Assembly (NCBI GenBank): GCA_047967505.1
Contig: CM106539.1
DNA length: 64,000 nucleotides
Reading direction: 5' to 3' (one strand)
From: Dipteris shenzhenensis
Lineage: Eukaryota > Polypodiophyta > Polypodiopsida > Gleicheniales
The position numbers and the translations under genes were made by a program. This document shows, piece after piece, positions 21,700 through 33,220 of the stretch. The number at the start of each line of letters is the position of its first letter. Position 1 is the stretch's first letter. The notes below the pieces were generated by a model. That model worked only from the letters and a program-made list of their open reading frames with translations. It was not told the origin of the DNA and did no database searches.

Positions 21700-22485
21700 G
21701 GATATCCCAAACAAGTGCAATGTGACCTAAAATGGTTCAAAACACAAATAGGCCAAAGGGCATGCTATCGAGTTTGATGTTGTGTATTGTTAAATGCAAT
21801 GACCTTTAGCATCCTTATGAGCCATATAGCAAGCAAGTGCGTGGAAAAAGAAACAATTCAAAATTATAAATAGTGTTGGATTTATTGAAATATCTTTACA
21901 CATGCACAAATTGCACTTTTCCAACTTCTTCCATTTTAGGATGAATCTAGATACCAATACCAACAACTATCAATGTTTTAGGCCACCATGCACTAGTCCC
22001 AATAGTTTGGATTCCAAATTTTCAATCCGTTTTGGTTTTCAACAAATCAAAAGAAAGTTATGGAGCGTGCCCTCAAATGAGTATGGATCACTTTAGCACA
22101 ACATTAGAGGCCCATTAACCCATACATAATTGTCTCATTTAGGTGTGTCCTTGGGTTGAGGAGAAGCTCACATAGTGTACTTTAGAATTATTACTTGGTT
22201 GTCTGTATGTATAGAATAAAATTTTGATGTTTTGAATATCCTATAGTCTTCAGGATTTATGCTTCACATGCAACATAGCACTTGTAATGCTTTAATAGTC
22301 TCGTTTCAAATCCTTATTCCATAATTTTTTGCTCTCATGTTCAAGTTGGAATGTGTACTACAACTTGAAGACAAAGTTTGCCGAATTTTGTTGAGCAATC
22401 CATAAGTTATGGGTCATGCAAGATACCCATATACAGAAAAGTCCTTGAACCTCACCAAAAATGGCTACACCCAAGAAAACAATGA
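21700..22485 (+). repeat. Right subterminal region and terminal inverted repeat
   Basis: It is non-coding and similar along its length to 840-1,495. The last 23 bp contain TGGCTACACCCAAG, the inverted partner of the left end. Confidence 0.65.
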
Positions 22486-22494
22486 TCCTTCTGG

Positions 22495-22740
22495 TAGCGT
22501 GGGAAAGTATGGGGGCAAAGGACTTGCCATCTCCTTTAAGCGATAAGCCTTGAACAAAAATGTAGAGCTATAGATCATGTGCATTATTTTCAATGAAAGG
22601 ATACTTGGACTAGATGTGCTAATGTTCAACTAGTGAGACTAAACTAGGCGATCGCGGCGATGGGTAGAGTCAAGACGTGGATATCTGTGTCATCCCCATA
22701 AAGAGGCTTAGGATACAAGGAACGTTTGGAGGAATAATAA
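22495..22740 (+). repeat. Duplicated segment, inverted partner at about 55,430-55,707
   Basis: Landmarks shared in reverse complement with the 55.4-55.7 kb region are 'gtagcgtgggaaagta', 'ggcaaaggacttg', 'gccttgaacaaaaatgtaga', 'ctagatgtgctaatgttcaa' and 'aaagaggcttagga.acaagg'. Confidence 0.85.
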
Positions 22741-23600
22741 CAACGGTGCATGTATGCACGAAAGCACTTGGTTGCAACTTGTGGGTTTTACGAGTCTTTA
22801 GACACTGTCGATTGTTTAGTAAGAAATAATAAAAAAGAAACGCTTTGAGGACTCACAAGATCCATTAGTCTTTGCCCAAGTTCTATAGTTATTTTGCATG
22901 CTCTCATACTGACTACAAAGCCAGTGCTTTTTTAATTTAAAATCCTATAATTTAAAATTGAAAGGTAAATCAACGTTATTTTTCCTTGAAGGTTTTACGA
23001 ATGATACCTCTGCAAAGTTTTGATGTCAACTTTCTGGGGTTTTTTTGGCTTTATTTTTATAAACAGATCCAATAGACGACAATCTCTTCATTGGCAGGCA
23101 TATAAAGCCCTTTCAATAGGAAAATGAATTTTTTTATAGGCGAACTTGCTTTTCTAACAAACATCTTTCTGGATAGCAAATTTTTTTTCAAGCAATGGCT
23201 TCAGTAGTTAACAGTCAAATCGCTTTAGCGCCTTGCTCACAAATGAGCACGTGAGACCTAGATGAGCGACCGGAAAGCTTGAAGTGACTTGAAGACTTGT
23301 AGCTAGAGGAAGCCAAGGCAATCATTCTAGGGAGAGCTCAAGCATGGAGGGAGAGTGGAGTCCCTGAATTGATAGCCATGTTGGAGGGGGGTAAAAAGCA
23401 CACACAAGCTAAAAGATGAAAAGCCAACAGCCACACACAAGCTAAAAGCTGAAAAGCCAACAGCCATCTAAAAGTAGAGGTTAAGAATTTTAGGAATTCC
23501 TAGTAAAAATTCCTTTAAAACTAAGAATAATCACAAAACTCCCACTCAACTCAATCCTAAAGTACAGTCTCTAGGAGAGCCAGTGCTAATAATTCTCAAA
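22741..23600. repeat. About 860-bp insertion absent from the inverted partner
   Basis: The sequence on both sides is continuous in the partner copy (about 55,385-55,430), but this block is missing there. 'taataa' occurs at both edges and may be a target duplication. Inside, a 34-bp unit ('acacacaagctaaaag' plus 'atgaaaagccaacagcc') is tandemly duplicated at about 23,400-23,465. No coding capacity recognised. Confidence 0.45.
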
Positions 23601-23904
23601 GGGGGTGCACTTTTTTGAAGGGTGTTACAACAAAAAAAGAAGAGATGGGACTGGATTGCTTTTTATGAATATATATTGATTTATAATTATATCATAATAA
23701 TAACGATAATAATGATAAAAGAATAATGCACTCTACATATTGGCTCTGAGTCTGTGCCAACTTCCTCCTCCTCCAAAAGCACCCAGTTGCATTCCTTAAG
23801 CCAGCTACCTCTTTGCATTCCCTCCCTCTCAATTTCATCCTTCCCTTTTTCTCAACTCCTTTCGGCCTTCCACCATTTCAATTTCCTCTAGCTCAATGCT
23901 GAAT

Positions 23905-24346
23905 ATGAGCTCTCCTAATGGGGAAGTTGATTCATTCCCTGATAGCGACTCCGAGCAGGACGATTGCACCTCCATCAACCTTGATGGCTACTTTTGAAGT
24001 ATCAAATGGTATTTCTATGTTCATGTGTAGGCAATCAATGGACGCTTATGGCCTCTATCTATGCATTGATTCCTTGAGCTCTAGTCTACCAACTAGTTTC
24101 CCATCATTGAGTAATGTATTTAACAGAAAGAGAATGATTTATGCCAGTGTTTTGGAACGTGTGCCTCATGAGTGGTTGGCAACAACTACTCCTTTGCTTC
24201 ATGGCTACAACGAGCAGCTTCCTTCTCACTCTAGTGTAAAGGATCTAAAACAAGTGACGCAAGTAGAAAATGAAAGACCTACAAAAACAACTACATAGTC
24301 CTGCGAAGAAGGTTGCGGCTTCTGGCAGATTGTACTCAATGGTAAA
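23905..24346 (+). pseudogene. AVT1: AVT1-like transporter, 5' exon fragment (copy C)
   Basis: The frame begins MSSPNGEVDSFPDSDSEQDD and is closed early by a deletion near 23,995. It resumes as CRQSMDAYGLYLCIDSLSSS and runs to a stop (TAG) at 24,296, before the block 'GCGFWQIVLNGK'. These match the first two coding exons of copy B (55,151-54,613). They correspond to the acidic, Ser-rich cytosolic N-terminus that precedes the first membrane span in plant vacuolar AVT1-type amino acid transporters. The first-exon 3' end (the 'WPRSYR' segment) and most of the intron are lost. No membrane-spanning exon follows, so it cannot make a transporter. Confidence 0.75.
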
Positions 24347-24539
24347 TAACACTCTCTCGCCCCTCTTATTGATAACAAAGTTGTTCCTGCAATGCGATTT
24401 GTAGCAAGAATTAAAGGAGGCCAATATAATTCAATCCAATTCACCAATTAAAGTATGTGGCTCTCGTCCACAGCAAAAAAAGGAGTTGTAAGTCTGGAAA
24501 AGTTGTGGTACAATGCTTTACTAGATTGCCCAAAGAGAG

Positions 24540-25010
24540 GTAAGGGGGGGGGCTGCAGTCTTAGTGTCCAAGCTGCTTCACCCAAAGGAGACCTGTAGAA
24601 ATGAGGAGGGGTGGTTCATAGGTGTGCGGTTGTCGATTGAGGGTTCTGAGTTTGGGGTAGCGAGTCTCTATGCCCCGAACAACGGTATGAAAGAATGGAT
24701 TGCTAGCGAGCCCTATGTAGTGAGTTGGTTGGAGACAATTGGTTGCTAGGTGGTGATGGGAACTCAATGGAGGATCCCCTTGACAGATCCCATGGTGGTG
24801 CCTTGATCTTTGGTGGGAGCGTGAGTCGTGGGAGGAACTATGTCTCCAACTTGGTCTGATTGATGCCAGGGAAATTGTCTCAAAATGCCTATCTGACTTC
24901 ACTTGGAATAATAGGAGAAGGGGTGACGAGTTTAGGGCCGGGAGGTTAGATGGGTTCTATATTTCAGGCAAAGCTTGGTGGATCTAGGGCCCTTTTGTGG
25001 GGAAGTCCAT
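24540..25010 (+). pseudogene. LINE ORF2 endonuclease fragment
   Basis: Plus-strand frames give WFIGVRLSIEGSEFGVASLY, then NSMEDPLDRSHGGALIFGG, then FTWNNRRRGDEFRAGRLDGF. These correspond to the late apurinic-endonuclease motifs of plant L1-type LINEs ('GDFN.V....D', 'FTW.N......RLDRFL.S'). Three frames must be joined, so at least two frameshifts are present. The upstream endonuclease start and the reverse transcriptase are missing. The fragment ends where the minus-strand copia relic begins. Confidence 0.75.
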
Positions 25011-27722
25011 AACCACACTGCTCTCTTCGACCGCTCCCCCCTCCTCCAGAAGGATGGGGTTCTTGGTGAGGGCTATAGCACTTTGATTGTCACACCAGAG
25101 TAAGGTAGGTTCATCTGAGGTCAATTGAGAGAGTTCATGGAGTAATCTACGTAAGCAAACAACTTCTCTAGAAGCAACAGAAGTGGCAATGTACTCAGCC
25201 TTGGTAGAAGATAAGGCCATAACCCTTAGAGGTTTACTAAACCAACTCACTGTAGTACCATGTAGAAGGAAACAATAACTAGTAATAGAGCATCCCTTAT
25301 GAACATCAGTACCCCAATTGGCATTCAAATATGCATGAAGCTCAAGAGTGGAAGATGATTGTTGTTTGAACAACAAACCATGCATGGGGGTGCCAGATAA
25401 ATAGCGCAGTACCCTCATTAGAAGTTGCCAGTGGATGGGAGAACTGAATGGGGAAAGAGAAATCACTGCAAAGGCTATGTCAGGTCTACAACAAACCATG
25501 GTATAAATGAGACTGCCCACTAGACTACGATAAGGAAAGGGTGGCGATTCTTATCCGGAGGAAGGAGAAGTAATAAGGGAAATGGAACCGGGACCCATCG
25601 GAGTTGCTGCTGGTTTGCATTGTATCATATTATATTTGGAGAGGAGATCCCGAACATATCTGTGCTATGATAGATGGAGGGTGCCAGCTGCACGATCTCT
25701 GAGAATTTCCATACCCAGATAATAGCCAAGCTCACCATATGAAAGGTTGAGTTTAGAGAAATTTTCACTTGATGCATTGCTTGGACATCATGGGCAAAAA
25801 AGATAATGTCATCAACATACAATGTGAGCAAAATTATAACAGTTGAATGGCGTAGAATGTAAAGATTTGAATCTGCAGCAGAGGAGATGAAACCATAACC
25901 ATAAAGAAAAGAGTTAATCTTCTGAAACCACGAATGAGATGCTTGCTTTAGACCATAGATGAGTAATCGACACACAAGATGTGAATGAGCTGAATCCTCA
26001 TAGCCAGGTGGTTGAACCATATGTATTTCTTCTTGAATTTCTCCATGCAAAAAGGGGGTCTTGACATCCATTTGATGAATGTCAAGATCAGCCTGTGTGG
26101 CATATGCCGGCAAAACTTGAATAGTCGTTATATTGACAATTGATGAAAAGGTCTCATATAATCCAGACCAGAAATCTGAGAGTACCTTTTTATGACAAGA
26201 CGAGCCTTGTACTTAGATAAAAAGCCATCTGGATGAAATTTTCGCTTGTATACCCATTTACAAGAAATAGGTGATCGGGAAGGAGGTAACTCATTGAGAT
26301 TCCATGTAGAATTTTGGATCAAGGAGGCATATTCCTCATCCATGGCCTGTTTCCATTGAGATCTGTTAGGACCATCACGTGCATCCAAATGATTGGCAAG
26401 TTTTGGTCCAATATCTGTGTGATAATAAGCTTGTGCTTGAAAGTAGGGACATTCTGCAGCATAGTAATTTCATGCATTTTCAATTACCTTTGCAAAAGGA
26501 TTTCGAGATCTAAGTGGAAGCACCCAAATTGGAGATTCACTTGGCTCCACAGGATCTTCAAGTTCATGATGGACGTCCTCATAGATATCACGATCAGTAT
26601 TTGAAGCAGAAGGATCAACTTCTTGAGAAATAGAATCTGAGGGTGTAGATGAACCATGTGATGTGGTAGTAGAGCTTGAATTGGAGGAATTCTCATGATT
26701 ATCTGCAGATAAATTATTGTTGTTGTGGACTAGAGGAACATTGTCTGATGCAACTGATAAAGATAGATCATCATCTTGTAAATCAGAGATGTCAGGGAGA
26801 TCGTTCTCTCCAATAAGCTGAACATCTTGTAATAAATCCTTTGAGTCATCACCATGGTCAATCAAAGCTGGAAAATCAAAGCTAGAGAATTGTGAAGGAT
26901 CATGAATGGTACTCGAAAATATATCTTCATGAAATAGAACATCAGCACTTACGATCATTTGTGAAGAAACTAGATTCCATAATTTATACGCACAACGATC
27001 TTGAAGATACCCAGCAAAGATGACCTTTTAGCTACGTACATCAAATTTGGAACATTGAGAAACCGGAATCTTTGCAAACACTTGGCAACCAAATGCACGC
27101 AGGAAGGAGACATCGGGCTTTGTACCATACGATTGCTCATATGCGGTTGATTCAGACAATGCAGCCGTAGGCAGTCGATTCTTGACAAATATGGCCGTGT
27201 GGACTGCTTCTCCCAAGAATGTAGGATCAAGATGGCTTTCTGCCAACATTGTTCTAGCTGCATTATTTGATGTTTGATTCTTTCTCTCGGCTAACCCATT
27301 CAATTGCAGCGTGTATGGAACAGTGAGTTGCCTCCGAATACCTTCCTCATGAAAATACACTTGAAATTCATGACTCATATATTCTCCTCCATTGTCTGAG
27401 TGCAATTCTTTCATCTTGCAACCTAGCTGTCACTCCGCTGCACTTTTATAATATCAAAAGCATTGGAAGGCTTCTGATTTACTTTTCAAGAAATAGACCT
27501 CAGTCCATCTACTAGCATCATCGATAAAAGTCATATAATATCTGCTTCCTCCCTTTGAGGCAATCGGCATCGGGCCACACAAATCAGAGTGAATCAGTGC
27601 AAGACAGTCTCATGACCGAGGAGCTTGCCTATGGAAACTACTACGTTACTTTTTGCCAAGAACACATGGATCACACGTTACAATACCTAGCTTGGGATTC
27701 TTAACTAGATTCAAGCCATGAA
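24984..27722 (-). mobile_element. Ty1-copia pol relic (integrase, RT, RNase H), no LTRs
   Basis: In transcription order from 27,722: a GAG-pre-integrase tail with [19 protein letters not shown]; integrase core MKELHSDNGGEYMSHEF and LNGLAERKNQ; an acidic, Ser/Asn-rich linker (26,470-26,958); RT start CKWVYKRKFHPDGFLSKYKA (26,128-26,388); the RT catalytic block LTLYVDDIIFFA (25,625-26,113); and RNase H with SLIYTMVCCRPDIAFAV, SSTKAEYIATSVASREVV and LWCDNQSAIAL (24,984-25,520). Domain order INT-RT-RNase H marks copia. Stops lie near 27,028, 26,465 and 25,515 and frameshifts between blocks. Neither LTR nor gag remains. It lies between two LINE fragments. Confidence 0.95.
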
Positions 27723-28880
27723 CATGATTGTGATGTTGATGGATTTGGCTGTTGAACCACCCAACGCCATTCGATTGATGGAGAGAGATGGGTCTGAACT
27801 TATTCAAAAGGTGTCCTATAAAAATATCCCCAACTCATGTTTCCTTTGTGGATTGGGTGGACATTTCATAAAAGATTGTCCCTCCCATAGCAGTCGAAAC
27901 TCTGTATCAAGCAACAAAGTCTCTTTTACCGAGGATCCCTTTGTCGATGAGTCAACAAATGCATTGGGACGGAAAGGAGAAACAAGCTGAGGGTAAAAAA
28001 GATTTGGATGTACTAGAGAGGACAAGTGTTGAGGAACCAATTCAACCACCACAGGAAGAGAAGCAGAGTAAGAAATAGAAAAGATGAAAGGAAAACGGGT
28101 AGAGGAAGAGAGGGCCAAGGTCAATGAAGAGAACATGGAAGATAGTTCAGAAGAAGAGGAGTTTGTCCCTAACATGCAGGATTAAGTAGAACATGTTGCC
28201 ATCTGACATGAGGAACAACCCTTCACCCTAGTGAAGGAAAAAGAACAATTCAGCTTGAAAGAATATTAAATAGATCCAACTTAGATAACCCAACTAAGAA
28301 GAGTCTAGCAGAAAGGGAAAAGAGACGGTTGTCTAGAGGATTTGCTCTGTCTCCTCAAATGGGCCTGGTTAACTTCAAGAAGTTGAGGAATAAAAGTTCT
28401 ACCCAATGATGAGTCAAACCCAAAAAAAAATTTATTGTCTTTCAGTAAATGTTTAGGGGTTATCCAGTGACTTAAAGCCCCTAGTTTCCAAGAGATGGCT
28501 GAGGTCAAATAAGCTCTCCCTTGACTTGTTAGCTCTCCAAGAAGTCAAAGTAGGAGGAGCAAAGCTATTTTGGCATTTAAAGCGGATTGATGACAAGAGA
28601 TTGTGGTTCACAACAACTAACCATGATGAAAGGAGAGGCGGTGTCGCCTTAGGGGTAGCAAATCATCTGGCCCAAGGAGTGGGGAGAGTAATCTCGATTT
28701 TTGGCAATTACGGGGTGCGGGTGGATTTTGTTCACACAAACCTCTCGTGCCAAATTTTTTTGATTTATGTTCCTAACTCGGCTAAGGACAGAGCACTTCT
28801 TTGGGAAAGCATTCGCTTGTCAGACAATGCTCTCCTACCAGAAGATTTCAACATGGTCGAGAGTAGGATCGACAAATAGG
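27718..28880 (+). pseudogene. LINE fragment: ORF1 zinc knuckle and ORF2 endonuclease start
   Basis: The first part (27,718-27,990) carries IPNSCFLCGLGGHFIKDC, a CX2CX4HX4C zinc knuckle as found at the end of plant L1 ORF1. An acidic/basic stretch follows in other frames. From 28,526 the frame reads MLALQEVKVGGAKLFWHLKR, with GGVALGVANHL and LIYVPNSAKDR after it. This is the start of the ORF2 endonuclease ('LQE.K' with its catalytic Glu; 'YAPN'). The frame ends after PEDFNMVESR, the 'GDFN.V' motif with G-to-E change. Reverse transcriptase is absent. Confidence 0.8.
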
Positions 28881-29489
28881 AGGGGATAGGCAATGTGATA
28901 AGACGGCATGAATTGAATTCTTGGACATGCTTCAAAGAGAGGGCAGAGTTGGTTGACATATCAACACGCTTCTTGTGTTTGGATGGGCATGATACTTTGC
29001 ATAGGCCTTAATGTAAGTCCTTCCAAAGTATCATACCCTTGGAACATCATTTACATGATTGGACACACATATTTCCTTGTTTTTTAATTGAAACCCTAAG
29101 CTATCAAATTGAAAAAAAAATCAAAATGTGAAATTATTATTTTTTGGAAAAACATGCACAAAACTTCAAAATCTGTAAACGTTTTTGGAAAAACCTCATT
29201 TTTGCTAATATTTGGGGGGGAAATAAAAATATCTAGAAAACCCTCATTTTGAGATATAAAATTGAAAATATCCTTCAAAAGTGAATTTATGTATTTTGGA
29301 AAGAAATTTATTAGAAAATCAAAGTAGAAACGTTTTCTTAAAAACCCTCATTTTTTGCTATTACTTCTCGCCTTCTCTAAAACAACATATGGTGTATGCC
29401 ATATGTTATATTAATTTCAATTTAAAATGTAAAGATTTTGATTTCTTTTCTTAGAATTAGAACAATTTAAATGAAGGTGTGGCTTGAGC
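28881..29489. other. Non-coding, A/T-rich; palindromic YGTAYG mark at 29,384
   Basis: Repeated 'ttttggaaaaac.t.attttg' blocks (about 29,130-29,360) suggest degenerate tandem repeats. At 29,384-29,406 is 'acatatggtgtatgccatat', partly palindromic and similar to one at 30,450 on the far side of the AT island. Confidence 0.5.
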
Positions 29490-30400
29490 CACATCTTCAA
29501 AGGAATCATCCATAATTAATCTAATTAGAGTAATAAACCTAATTAATTAGATTATCTACTTAAGTAATCTAATTAATGAATTACTTAGATTAAACTAATT
29601 AATTAATTAATTGATCTAATAAATCTAGTTAATTAATCTAATTAAATAAATAAATTGATCCATACTATGAATCTAATTATCAATTTCTTAGATTAACATA
29701 ATTAATTAATTAATTACTCTAATTAGTGTAGTTCAATAATCTAATTAAATTAACTAAATCAAACTAATCTAATTAATAAATTTATTAATTTATCTTAATT
29801 AATTAGTTAACCTGACCACATTAAACAAATCAGGCTATTTAAATCAAACTAATCTACCTAATTAAATTAAATTTAAGTAATTACATTTTAACTAAATAAG
29901 TTAATTCAAACAATTTAACTAAGAAAATTAATTAAAATAATTAAGTAATCTAATTAATGAAATTAAAATAATTAATCAATTAATTAGATTAGTTTACATA
30001 ATGTAATTAAATAGTTAACCTAAGCATAGTATAATTCATCTAACTAACTAATTCCTAATTAAATTCAATTTACTTTATTGGGTTTTAATCAAATACATTA
30101 ATTTAGCAAACTAAACCAATTAATCAAAATAATTTGTCTAATTGAACCGATTAACTAATCTAATTACTAATTTACAAATCTAAGGGATTAACTAATCAAA
30201 ACAATTCATCTGATTAATCTAACTAATCTATGAATCTATGAATCTTATTAATTAATTAATTAACATAATCATAGTTTAATTGTGTTTTAAAAGTAATGAA
30301 TTTAACCAATTAAGAAATTTAATATAATTAATCTAAATAGACTCATTAGATTACTCTAATTAATTTAAATTTATTGACTTTAATTAATCATTTTGCTTAG
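29490..30400. repeat. TAATTA-rich AT island (~0.9 kb)
   Basis: The sequence is almost entirely built from degenerate 'taattaatctaattaa' words, with very few G or C residues. It has no coding capacity. Word order varies, so it is a degenerate minisatellite more than a clean array. AT islands of this kind are candidate matrix-attachment or easily unwound regions; that role is inference. Confidence 0.9.
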
Positions 30401-30522
30401 TTTGGTATCCTTTCTCTAAATGAGCTACATGTAAAAAAAAAAGAAGATGTGGCGTACGCCATATGTTTCACATTACCTTCATTTTGATTTGGGAGTCGGG
30501 TCTCCATGGGCGACAAAGCCTT

Positions 30523-31185
30523 CGGGCAATGAAGCGAGCTGCAAGGGTGGAGGGCTCTGCAATTTCTGACATTGTGTTGTCATCTTTTCATGAGCCACAT
30601 AGCGTTCATGTGACAAATCAAGTTTTTGCAAGGGCGAAGACTTCATCCCATGGAGCAAATTAGGGTCCCAAGTTGCCTTCAAAGCGTTTTAAGTCTAGCC
30701 GTGAACATCGCACTGCTGATATAATGAAACGACTTAGAAGGGGGAGAGCTTCAACCCATGCAACTAAGCATTCAAGTCATTACAATCTTTTAAAGTCCAT
30801 TCAAGCCATGTGCGAGGATAATAAGGATGCATGTGCCATGAACACACGATATTTGGCCTCTTTATGGGGAGAAATCCATTCATATAGTGGTGCAATAATA
30901 GCGCAGGGCATGGGAGAATTCCCTGGAACTCTCATTGTAAGGATTTCTCAAATTGAGAATAGCGTTAAGGACTCTAATCAATGGATGCAGCAAATTTTGG
31001 GGAGAGGTGGAGAAGGGGCAGTTGTATGTGAGAATGGGTGTAGAGTACAAGTTAATAAGCTGAAAGAACAAGTTCAGCTACTGTCCACTGAGGTGTCAAT
31101 GTTCAAAGTTGGTTTAAATAGGCTAACTGCTTTGATGACCAGGATGAGCCGTAAACTAGAGCACGTTGCAACCCGTGACAATTAA
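30523..31185 (+). CDS. Unrecognised ORF with C-terminal coiled coil, one internal stop
   Basis: The long part is 30,673-31,185 (170 codons). The same frame is open upstream from 30,463 apart from one TAG at 30,661, so an original protein of about 220-240 residues is likely. The N-terminal region is basic and rich in Arg, Ser and His (KRFKSSREHR, KRLRRGRAS). The last 45 residues (VNKLKEQVQLLSTEVSMFKV and on) have hydrophobic residues at heptad spacing, consistent with a coiled coil. I recognise no family. Position beside the AT island suggests part of an unknown repeat element, such as a gag-like or accessory protein. Treat as a hypothetical, possibly disabled gene. Confidence 0.35.
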
Positions 31186-31980
31186 GAGACTCCTGAGACT
31201 TTGATGTCACTTTTTGTACTGGAACCCCAAATGCTTCTATGGGAATCCTGTAGTTGGGTTGCCCTTATGTTATTTGGCAAGACAAGTTTTTTGCAAATGA
31301 TTATATTTACTTTCATTTGACATATATATGGCAATGGAAGCTAATTTAATTCAATATTTCAATTGCCTATTGTTCCTTCCCATTTTCGTTTTATTTCAGA
31401 TATACCCAAATATTTGTAATTTTTTGCATCATGTATTCGCATAAATGCTGATGCAATGCTTATACTTTTTTATTTGAAAATACTTGAAGTCCAAAAGTTT
31501 ATTGAAGAAGAAGAATTCACATGATGCATTACATCTATTTAAATTTAAATTTCTAAAATGATGTTTCTTCATGTGTGTAGTAGCAAGCAAGAATGGAGAA
31601 TCTATACATTTGGAACAAGAAGGCATGGAGAATTCACAGTATTGACCCAAGGCAACCTACGTGATCCATTCCAATGTGTTGTACATGAGATTATAAGAAC
31701 TTACAAGTTGAATGTGAGATTCCAAATAGCATAGCAGTCTTTCTTAGGACTTAGTCGAGGATTCAAAGACCCTATTATTGGTGTATTAGAGTTGAAGAAG
31801 AAGAGAAATAGGCTATGAAGCCTCTTTGTAATACAATTTAAAATGCAAACACCTATTTCTAATAATATTCTTCTATCTAAAGCAAAAAAATTTCATGTAT
31901 CTATGGCCAAATGGTGAATCTTTTGTTATGTCTATTTTAATTATATGTTGTTTTTAATATTGCATCTTTTTTTATATCAG
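31186..31980. other. Non-coding, no gene seen
   Basis: No recognisable feature on either strand. It could include the 3' flank of the coiled-coil ORF. Confidence 0.4.
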
Positions 31981-32260
31981 CTTGCACACAAAAGTCATAT
32001 CACATTTTGATGTAACTTACAAGTCAATAAAATGTTGTTTGCCAAGTTTGGCCATTCCAATACATATGTAGAAGGGATTTGACCATGGCACCACATTGAT
32101 TAGATGCAGTGTTTAAAAACCTTGCACACAAAAGTTATATCACATTTTGATGTAACTTATAAGTCAATAAAATGTTGTTTGCCAAGTTTGGCCATTCCAA
32201 TACATATGTAGAAGGGATTTGACCATGGCACCACATTGATTAGATGGAGTGTTTAAAAAC
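31981..32260. repeat. Near-perfect tandem duplication, 140 bp x 2
   Basis: The unit beginning 'cttgcacacaaaagt' at 31,981 repeats at 32,121 with only a few differences, so the event is recent. Confidence 0.95.
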
Positions 32261-32343
32261 CAAAATTTGAGATTTTCCTACATCACCTTGTAAAGGATTA
32301 ATGCATTTCATGATTTTCTACGAAGAAGTATAGATTTTGAAGG

Positions 32344-32664
32344 GGTAGATGAAGAAATTTGACAACTTTGGCCATTTCAATGTCAACTTTTAGTAAATTT
32401 GGGAGGAATTTGATCGCGGCGGAGAAGGCAAAGTTGGTCAGGACATCATGGGGTGTCCAAAAATGCCAAAACTCACCATGGCCCGAATTTGGCCATTTGG
32501 ACACCCTCCAAATGGCCAAATTCATGCTGTTGTGGGTTTTTGCATTTTTGGACACCCCATGACATCCCGACCAACTTTGTCTTTAGTGCCGCGGTCAAAT
32601 TCCTTCAACATTTGCCAAAAATGGACATTCGAATGGCCCAAATTGTCAAATTCCTTCATCTACC
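32344..32664. repeat. Long foldback element 1 (~155-bp arms, almost no loop)
   Basis: The right half reverse-complemented reproduces the left half. 'gtagatgaag.aatttgac' is at the outer ends, and 'gacatcatggggtgtcc' pairs with 'ggacaccccatgacatc' near the centre. Arms are imperfect, so it is old. It shares arms and upstream flank with the 33.2-kb element. Confidence 0.9.
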
Positions 32665-33220
32665 TAATTGAAATCCATGTGTATTTATAGATGCATCAAC
32701 TTCAACATAAATAAACATGGAAAAGAAAATATTTACAAAGTAACTTAGCAAATGATGATTGGTCAATATGACAACTTATGTGCCTTGTAGCACAACTCTG
32801 GTAAGACCGTTAGGCAATATATTCTCTATATAATTTCTTGCGCTTTGGAGGAACCTTGTAGGTTGGCTATATCAATGTAATTTTTAATTTAATCCATAGG
32901 ACTTTGATCTTCCACTACATCACCTTGTAAAATTTCAAATTCTTTGTTTATCTTGCCTTTGGAGCCACCTTTTAGGTTGGCTATGTCAATGAAATATTTG
33001 ATTTCATATCACTAAATCACCTTGAAATAATTTGATGCGTTACATGAGAAAATATATATTTTGAAGAGGAGTCTAAAATTTTCATTTTCTATGTTTTCTT
33101 AGTCATGGAGGTTTGCTATGTCCATGTATCTTTTATTTTAATTTTTAGGTTGGCTACTATATCACCTTGTAAAGGATTGATGCACTTCATGATTTCCTAT
33201 GAAGAAATATAGATTTTGAA

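Larger units (their letters stand above)
15016..22485 (-). mobile_element. 7.47-kb DNA transposon, apparently undescribed, Mutator-like target duplication
   Basis: The left end reads GTCAACGTTTGCTTGGG then TGTAGCCA. The right end, reverse-complemented, reads TCATTGTTTTCTTGGG then TGTAGCCA. These are imperfect terminal inverted repeats of about 23 bp with a perfect CTTGGGTGTAGCCA core. Nearly identical 9-bp sequences flank it, and an empty-site paralog lies at about 55.7 kb. Inside are tandem repeats at the left end, a hairpin element, a copia fragment, and a decayed minus-strand gene (18.0-21.1 kb) with transposase-like acidic motifs. The right subterminal region is also found at 840-1,495. 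A 9-bp duplication is typical of Mutator-like elements, but the protein does not look like MURA, so the superfamily is open. It is inactive as it stands. Confidence 0.6.

Noticed and set aside
15016-22485. Helitron or LTR element as explanation of the 7.47-kb insertion
   Set aside because: Ends are inverted and flanked by a 9-bp duplication, which excludes Helitrons (no duplication, no inverted ends) and LTR elements (direct repeats).
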